Shown piece after piece: positions 58,025-64,000 of a DNA stretch of 64,000 bases. The first letter of the stretch is position 1. Every line of letters begins with the position of its first letter. Position numbers and translations under genes: made by a program. Source of the stretch: Dipetalonema caudispina (Eukaryota > Nematoda > Chromadorea > Rhabditida > Onchocercidae); contig JABVXV010000046.1 in NCBI GenBank assembly GCA_013365325.1, forward strand, positions 186,001 to 250,000, given 5' to 3'. The notes beneath the pieces were generated by a model that had not been told where the DNA came from, searched no databases, and saw only the letters and a program-made list of their open reading frames with translations.

Positions 58025-60947
58025 ATAATAAAATCTACCGAATAAGAGATAAACTTAACTTGAATACATGACTGTATATAAAATCAATACAGATTGCAAA
58101 AACGTCATAATAATGTCTGGAAGAACATTATGTGCCACTGATTCCCAATTATGGTTTGCCTATTCAGAACTTACCTCAATAATATTTCGATCTTTGCTGC
58201 TAAGGTTCTTCTCAGTCTGTTTCTTAAGCCAAGCGTCTTTATAAGCTCTCATTGATTCTCGATGCTTTTTCATTCTCTCCCAATTCCAATTATTCCTTCG
58301 TCTTCTAACAACTTCCTCAATAATTGCATTGTAAGCGAAATGCCACCTAAATAAAAAAGTATTCAACGCATGAACTGAGCTGTATAAGAAACAAATCAAA
58401 GCTGTTTCCCATCTTTTAATTCTTTCACTATTCAGCTAAAGCCAAATCCATCATAACTATATCAAAACTGCTCTCCATCTTAAATACAGAGAAGTCAATC
58501 AAAAAAAAAAATCCAAGAAATCACCATTTTCTGTAATGACCCTTATAGTCACTCAAATGTGGACGATACTTCAGATACTGCGCAGCAGTTCTGAATCTTT
58601 CTTGTGCTTCCAACAGCAATAATAGATCCTGATATTGAAATTTACCGATTGCAACAGCCAATGTATCTACGTCCAGAATAAGTTTGATTTTCGGTATATT
58701 CCAATTAGAATTATCTGTTTCAGGTTTCTGATTTAATGCAAGCTTAGCTTGCATGTTAATTGGTTCCAGCACTGTAAGTTCAGTCAATAAAAAATAATAT
58801 CAAAAGACTTCGTCATGAAAATTTCCAAATTATTCACAGAAAAAACTATATTATACTGAAAAATTTGGTGCTCCCTAATAAATGAATAACTGCAAAAAAA
58901 TTAAAAATATAACAAGTACATGACAAAATGAGCACTTCAAATCACACAGCAAGGATGAGTTTAGTAATATTAAAGTCACCAAATTAAACGTTTTTAAAAA
59001 AGATCTTGCAGTAAACTTTCTGCTTTTGGAAGCCAAAATTAATCTGTCAAGACTTACTGTACTTGTATTCAGATGGCTTTTTGTTGCCAACCACGATAGC
59101 ATCATTCATTGCTTGCGAAATGGCAGCATTATCAGTCAAATCAGATACTAATTCCGAACCAGAATTCCAATAAATTGCAAGATTTTTTAATGATACTAGT
59201 TTGTAAACAACTTTTACAACTTCTTTATGTATAGTTTCATTCCAGTTTTCATCAGTGGTCTGCAAAGTGCTCATTACATCCAATTCAGTACCCAACAGCA
59301 CATTTTCATAATTATTTCAATTTTAACTTGACTTTCATTCAATATTTCTTAACGCAGTCCTCAACATGGAATGAATAGACAATCTATATTGTCTATATTC
59401 TTTGTGTTTGATAAACTTCCTAGTATTCGGCATACGGAAAATTCTACTAGTGTCAAAAAATCTTTTTGCTGATTTTAATGAAACTTTACTCGAGTTCCTT
59501 TTTTGATGCTTCAAGCAAAAAAGTTGCGTGCAAAAAAATCCCCGCCGTATAAAATATCACTGGTCATAGGCCGAAAATCCTACCACTAGCTTCTCATTTT
59601 TTTCTTCGCAGAAATAGTAATATAGTCTATTTTCCATCAAAATACTTATACCTTGAAATCGATTCCTTCAAGAGTAGCGCCAACTACAAATGGACGACTA
59701 CGATGTGAGTACTTATCCTCGTAGCGAATGTGTATATTACGAACTGTCACTTGTAAGTTCTTGATTACTGTAGCAACAAATTTCTCCGCGAATGTATCGG
59801 AAGCCAGATCTGGTGGCTCTGGAAATTTTGCAAAACTCTATAATTATAGAATAAAAATATAATCTCATAAACTCTTAAATCCCTATGCAAAATGATTTAT
59901 ACAATTTGGAGAACTCCTTCCGTGTCTTATAGTAATTGTATTGTGCATCACTTCAATTAATTGCCGTTTATATTTCATATATCGGAGTATAGCATTATGG
60001 AAATTCGTGGACATAATAAAAGATTTCAAAACTTACTCCTTCTTCGCTTCCTGTTCTCTTCAAGTCTCGCAAGTGCTTTATCTTTTTCCTCTTTTTCATG
60101 CTTTTTTGCTTTTTCTTCACTGTATACGACGCCTTTGTTCGGCACAACAATTAAATTTAGGCCTGTAGAAGTATTTCGAAAGCAGTGACAAGCAAAATAT
60201 AAGTTAGAACAAGAATTCAAGATTAGGGTTCAATCCAAGATCTACATGTTTTATGAATGAAATGGTACACAGATAAAACACGAACATCCTTCGTCTTAAT
60301 TTCATTTTTTTTAGCTATGACTAGTCTTGCTTTTGTTAATGTGCTCAGAGTGTGAACGAAGAGCTCTTTCAAATTTATCATTCACTATCACACGATAATT
60401 TCGGCATCCATTAAAGATAAAATCCATTCGGAAAGTTCACAATGCTAAAAATCTATATTGAATGAGTTAAAAAAAACCTTCAATGTTAGCAATAACTGGC
60501 TGACGATAAAGATCACTCCACGGGATTTTCAAAACAAGTCTTGTAAGGCAGCCAAATTTTAATTTTACTGGTAGGTCGAAATCATCCAACGCTGTTTCTT
60601 TCACTTCCAAATTAGTTAATTTTACGTCACCTGGAATATTTTGCTTAAAAAAAATGATAACAGAATGGCATATTGGATGATTAGCAATCACCAAACGGTT
60701 ATTTTCATAAATAGGTGGTATGCTGGTATGGCTCTAGCAGTTCTTTGCTGTTTTTAAGAATTTTTAACATCCATTCAAAAACTACAACAACAAATCACGA
60801 TGATTTTAGTTTTTTATTTTATTTACTAAACAAGAAACTGAACATACCACCCCATATACCAATATTCAGCTGTGACGCATCGAGATTGTTGACAAAATTA
60901 CCCAACACACGGTTTAAAACTTCGGCTACCACACTCTCAAAAACCAT
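35307..60947 (-). CDS. VPS13 bridge-like lipid transfer protein (VPS13A/C type)
   Basis: Giant rod-like protein that bridges ER and partner organelles and carries bulk lipid along a hydrophobic groove. About 63 exons span 25.6 kb and give roughly 9.73 kb coding, about 3,240 aa, near human VPS13A (3,174 aa) and the C. elegans orthologue. The start is the chorein motif [19 protein letters not shown]; a strong acceptor TTTTTCAG lies two bases before this ATG. The order of conserved blocks follows human VPS13A from end to end. Exon coordinates are given in the five block entries below. Irregularities: exon 3-4 phases disagree; the exon 27 acceptor is ambiguous; exon 33 has no GT where homology ends; exon 51 needs a one-base shift at 40860-40863. 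All other junctions read cleanly, so the gene is probably functional and the irregularities may be assembly errors. VPS13B and VPS13D are disfavoured by the close match to A/C. Confidence 0.95.
35588..35610. repeat. poly(A) tract, 23 nt, in VPS13 intron 62
   Basis: Run of 23 A on the plus strand (T23 on the transcribed strand), about 45 nt upstream of the last exon's acceptor, so it forms part of the intron's pyrimidine-rich tail. Confidence 0.9.
36194..36236. repeat. 20-bp perfect intronic hairpin in VPS13 intron 61
   Basis: Arms 36194-36213 and 36217-36236 are exact reverse complements around a 3-nt loop. The element lies inside the intron 35954-36470. Confidence 0.96.
36854..36870. repeat. 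A17 tract just past the donor of VPS13 exon 60
   Basis: On the transcribed strand the intron opens GTTAG and runs almost directly into 17 T. A homopolymer this near a 5' splice site is unusual and error-prone in sequencing. Confidence 0.85.
40747..46648 (-). other. VPS13 exons 36-51: VAB / SHR-binding region
   Basis: Exons: 46648-46490, 46439-46419, 46353-46219, 45969-45806, 45736-45496, 45333-45262, 45165-45067, 44940-44839, 44616-44545, 43821-43738, 43201-42947, 42707-42576, 42348-42216, 42102-41924, 41541-41312, 40886-40747. This is the Vps13 adaptor-binding repeat region that recruits organelle adaptors. Markers: [18 protein letters not shown] (human SPYWMVNKTGR), [64 protein letters not shown] and [12 protein letters not shown]. 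Exon 37 is only 21 nt (DYHIYDE) between phase-0 junctions. Exon 44 (24 codons, [13 protein letters not shown]...) lies in the largest intron and is confirmed by phase and by fit to the human alignment. Exon 51 contains a frameshift. Confidence 0.88.
46419..46439 (-). other. 21-nt microexon of VPS13 (exon 37)
   Basis: Reads DYHIYDE between acceptor CCACAG and donor GTTAGTC, phase 0 on both sides. The upstream intron is only about 50 nt. A nearer acceptor CTCTTTCAG exists but gives the wrong phase for the next exon, so the microexon boundary is set by reading frame. Confidence 0.7.
46868..51092 (-). other. VPS13 exons 24-35: distal rod
   Basis: Exons: 51092-50820, 50559-50371, 50057-49982, 49854-49813 (acceptor uncertain), 49696-49523, 49261-49140, 48901-48806, 48695-48531, 48354-48187, 47917-47780 (or to 47768, see findings), 47581-47483, 47134-46868. 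Exon 24 carries a hydrophilic Ser/Glu-rich loop (about 40 residues) typical of the variable mid-region. Exon 33 resembles the segment of human VPS13A around GIGHRTVPMLL (here [14 protein letters not shown]). Exon 34 opens [20 protein letters not shown], matching the human YYNEMFGVWEPLLEPLE block. Confidence 0.85.
51409..57143 (-). other. VPS13 exons 10-23: rod repeats
   Basis: Exons: 57143-56986, 56787-56545, 56305-56059, 55671-55466, 55219-55072, 54924-54751, 54542-54312, 54052-53957, 53782-53613, 53317-53113, 52885-52637, 52364-52154, 51932-51833, 51559-51409. All junctions are in phase. Landmarks shared with human VPS13[116 protein letters not shown] and [16 protein letters not shown]. These are repeating beta-groove segments that line the lipid channel. 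Exon 15 has a charged stretch ([20 protein letters not shown]) and exon 18 a Ser-rich loop, both likely surface insertions. Confidence 0.88.
56878..56915. repeat. 18-bp perfect intronic hairpin in VPS13 intron 10
   Basis: TTTCTTATATGATAATTA (56878-56895) and its exact reverse complement (56898-56915) flank a 2-nt loop. It lies inside the intron 56788-56985. Confidence 0.95.
57238..60947 (-). other. VPS13 exons 1-9: chorein N-terminus and start of the rod
   Basis: Exons: 60947-60848, 60630-60478, 60162-60037, 59837-59652, 59259-59058, 58771-58525, 58346-58175, 57681-57551, 57364-57238. The chorein domain reads [46 protein letters not shown], a charged linker [20 protein letters not shown], then [17 protein letters not shown] and IHIRYEDK. 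This end normally sits at the ER and scoops lipid. Exons 6-9 continue the rod: [31 protein letters not shown], then WINWAKSWW. The exon 3-4 junction is out of phase by one base (see findings). Confidence 0.9.
57983..58022. repeat. poly(A) tract, 40 nt, in VPS13 intron 7
   Basis: Longest homopolymer in the window (T40 on the transcribed strand). It lies mid-intron between exons 58346-58175 and 57681-57551. No gene-like body sits next to it, so a retropseudogene tail is not supported. Confidence 0.92.
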
Positions 60948-60949
60948 TG

Positions 60950-60957
60950 CTGAAAAA
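60950..60957 (-). promoter_or_regulatory. Splice acceptor immediately upstream of the VPS13 ATG
   Basis: The minus strand reads ATATTTTTCAG, then CA, then the start ATG. This matches the nematode 3' splice consensus. Two bases before a start codon, it is best explained as a spliced-leader trans-splicing site, or as the end of a 5' UTR intron. The sequence cannot tell these apart. Confidence 0.65.
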
Positions 60958-63246
60958 TATAACCGATAAGTGGTGAAAATGATAAATAAAAACCGGCAGT
61001 TACATCGAAATGGAAAAGTAATTGGATGAAATTCAATAACAACGAAAAACTCAACGAAATGTCCCAAGTTATACATTCTTTTTTCCCAAAATTCTTGATA
61101 TGACTTTTTTTATTCTTTTCTCCATTTTTTTAAAACAACTGGTTTTCATGTCAGGCAGTTTAACAAAAAGATATTGATCGTCAAGCACTCATTTAGTTAC
61201 TGGAACGAAACACATCATAATGCTGAATAGCTTCAACAGTGAATAAATACGCCAACAGTAGTTGGAGCAGTACAAAATAAAACCGAACGTATGTTTAATG
61301 TTAACTATAGATGAAACGTTCACATGATCAAGGGGAAAAAAGTAATTTTTGTTTTGATGAAATTAATTCTAAAGAAATAAGAACGAATGGAGAAATGTAT
61401 TCATACTCCACAACTGATCCGGATTACCAATAATATGTCAGTATTAAGACTGATGGAAATGAAGTTCCTACTCCTATCTCCTGCTCCAAATAAATATAAG
61501 GGAGAAAAAATCTATCTGAAGGAACGGTGTGATTACATATTTGAAGGAAGAAACGACAATTACAGGTCTGATATATTTGTGCTTCAATAGTACCCATCCA
61601 GTACCGAATCAATGAGTCATTAATGAGGAAGAAGCAGAAGGAATGGAATGATGAGCTTCGAAAAAGCATCCGCTGTGAAAATCATGATGGTTTGCATCGA
61701 GCAAAATGATTGTTGATGACTGCAATCGTTGTGGGGAAAGTGCAAACATTCTGGCAGAGAAACAAAAATGAATGATTCACAAAACTGTTTTAAGAACTTT
61801 TAAGCGATAATTACAAAGAGATAGGGTCAGGTAGGTGATCGATGTATCCATCTATTTGCATTCCATGCATATTCAATGTTCCAATTTGTGCAACAAAACA
61901 ATGAGCTTATGCAAATGACCAAGAAAAGATGAAACGAACAGTGTCAGAAATCGAGTCTATGTTATTTCTGATGGCAAGAAGATGATCTTAGAAGATATTA
62001 ATTCTACCACACGGAGTATCGCTACGAAAAGTCAAAGTAGTATAAACATGTGTTCGGAGTGGTTAAGGTCACGGATGCACGAATGCACTACTCTGAAGGC
62101 GGAGATTCCAACCCTTTCCCTGATCCTTGTTTGCAATTGTTCAAAGAGTAAAATATTTTATTTGACCAAACAGTAATGTAATCAATCTATGTTCATCAAT
62201 AGCATAACATTCCTTAAAGATTTCCTGCAAACATTATCGATTTAACAGAGAGGAACGAACATCCAATCCATACAAACATTACAAAGTTATAATCCGAATT
62301 CGAGAATCCCGGGGGACAGATGATATTAATCTATGGAAAAAATGTGATCATTCGAGGAAGGCAGTCCTCTCATTTTCATCTTCACTATGAATTAATTGTG
62401 AGATAGGAAGTAAAGTGTATAGTTAATCGCTTAACTAAATTATGGCCACATCGGCATGGAGTCATTTAAACCTCCTTGTTAAAAGACATTAATGATGTAT
62501 TAATAAAATCTAAACCTTGAAGTGAACAAAAACGAAGTAATAGTTGCATTTAATATGAAAGATTCCCGATTAGTGTTAAATTTATTAAATACGGAGTGAA
62601 GAGAGGAAATTTCATGACACTTCAATCAATCTACTAGATCATCTATTGAAAAAAACTACACAAAAGCTTTTTCTTCGTTCGAAACATCATTTCATTTTTA
62701 TTTTGAAAATGATGAAGACTATTTTGTTTATATCATTCAGAATGATAGATGTAAACAAAACACTGTAAAGCAACACTTTCCCAACTGATTTATCCATCCC
62801 TGAAATTACGTTTTATTTTTTTGAAAATTTAAATGTTATCCGATTGATTACATTTATATTTTGAGATATGATTTTCATATTACTAAGCGCAACCCGCAGT
62901 ATGTAAACGAAGTGATAACGAGACGGAGACAGGGAAACTTCAATAATCGTCAATACTTTAAATATCAACATGATTTATAAAAAGTATTCTCTTTGCTGAG
63001 TGCTACCACATTTGATGACACTTGTCAAAACATACATGCATCATCCGATCCATAAATTCAATCATATCTGCGTAATATCTTCTGAATTTTCATAATTTCA
63101 AAACATTCTTATATCGTTCATATGTATATTGATTTAGTGCCTTATATAAATCACAATGAGATTCTATGTTTTAAAGCATAATAGATGAGTTAAACAGTTG
63201 GACATTTCATTGAAGAAACTGCTTTCAGTAAAAGATCTGATTGCCA

Positions 63247-63300
63247 CCAAAATAGTCATTGCGTAATTGAACAATCCCAAAATAGTCATTACGTAATTGA
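63247..63300. repeat. Tandem direct repeat, 24-bp units at 30-bp period
   Basis: CCAAAATAGTCATTGCGTAA and four more bases are repeated 30 bp downstream with one substitution (G to A). Two copies only. Confidence 0.9.
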
Positions 63301-64000
63301 GAGTTTGATAAATTGAATTCTTGAATTTATTTATGGAACTATTTAAGAAATGAGTTAATGTGATAACATCGTTCAAAGAGATGAGGTCAGTTGCGGATGA
63401 GATCCTTATCACCAAATTTTTGGCTGCGTGATTTTGCTAATAATGAGGTTAAAATAGCAAAAATTCCACAAATGAGCACTTCGAAGTTGTTGGAAAAGTT
63501 CCCTACTCAAATTTAAATATTAACAGTGCCCGATGAAAATGTTTGCTCTCTCCTATTTTTCTGAAGATAGTAGAAGTATCTTCTTTCTTGAAGAAAAGTC
63601 ATATAATATCAGATAACATTTGGCACTTTCCATACTCTCCAAGCTCAGAACAATATGAAGCAAAAGAAATGTGGTCTTAATAAGTTAAATGATAAAGTAC
63701 CGAAACTATTCATTAATCATAGCTCTTCCACTTTTTGACATTCCTCACAATCATGATTTTTTCTCGCTTTCCCATAAAAACAAATTGTAGCAAATGACCG
63801 AACGCAACGAACTCAAACCTATGTAGCAACCTAAACAGAAATTCTGAACTCATCTCAATGTATCACTACAGGCAGTTTCTTGATTACGATTCAATTCCTG
63901 CATCAACTTCATCCTTTACCTTACATATTCGTATAGTAAATAATGATTCGGTGAAGCCCACAAACCTACCTGTTCAACCTGTTCTAGTCTGAATCTCTCA

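Larger units (their letters stand above)
60948..64000. other. Upstream flank of VPS13, no supported gene
   Basis: About 3 kb of AT-rich sequence 5' of VPS13, expected to hold its promoter. Open frames are short and resemble nothing (for example 61424-61669 and 63164-63415, minus). It contains a 24-bp direct repeat at 63247-63300. I see no gene body running in from the right edge. Confidence 0.55.

Overview
The window reads as AT-rich nuclear DNA of a nematode, most likely a filarial (spirurid) worm. Three multi-exon protein genes use short exons and compact introns with nematode-style acceptors (TTTTCAG, TTTTAG). The rebuilt proteins have lengths typical of nematode orthologues: about 302 aa for a DHHC acyltransferase, about 791 aa for a WWP-1-type ubiquitin ligase and about 3,240 aa for VPS13. 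No bacterial operons, phage genes, CRISPR arrays, tRNAs or rRNAs were recognised.

Layout. Bases 1-15685 hold no gene I can support; they are AT-rich with simple repeats. Bases 15686-18669 (+) carry a nine-exon ZDHHC3/7-like palmitoyltransferase. Bases 18670-20670 are a short intergenic stretch between convergent 3' ends. Bases 20671-29848 (-) carry a 15-exon C2-WW4-HECT E3 ubiquitin ligase of the NEDD4/WWP1 family. Bases 29849-35306 are a 5.5 kb intergenic stretch (upstream of the ligase, downstream of VPS13) with microsatellites and no supported gene. Bases 35307-60947 (-) carry one very large gene of about 63 exons for VPS13 (VPS13A/C type), read from the chorein N-terminus to the C-terminal PH-like domain. 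Bases 60948-64000 are upstream sequence with no recognised gene.

How they relate. The three genes are not an operon: intergenic gaps are kilobases long and one gene is convergent. All act at membranes: S-acylation (DHHC), ubiquitylation with a membrane-binding C2 domain (WWP-1) and bulk lipid transfer at organelle contact sites (VPS13). From memory, their closest C. elegans relatives all lie on chromosome I, so the window may sample a conserved chromosome element.

Unusual points. VPS13 shows several single-base irregularities: a frameshift in a conserved exon, a donor lacking GT, one junction out of phase and one ambiguous acceptor. The other two genes read cleanly. WWP-1 needs a GC-AG intron between its first two WW domains. 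Several near-perfect short hairpins with 2-4 nt loops sit in introns. I found no convincing sign of a wholly new biological system. Exon boundaries were read by eye from splice consensus, phase and protein homology, and may be off by a few bases at weak sites.
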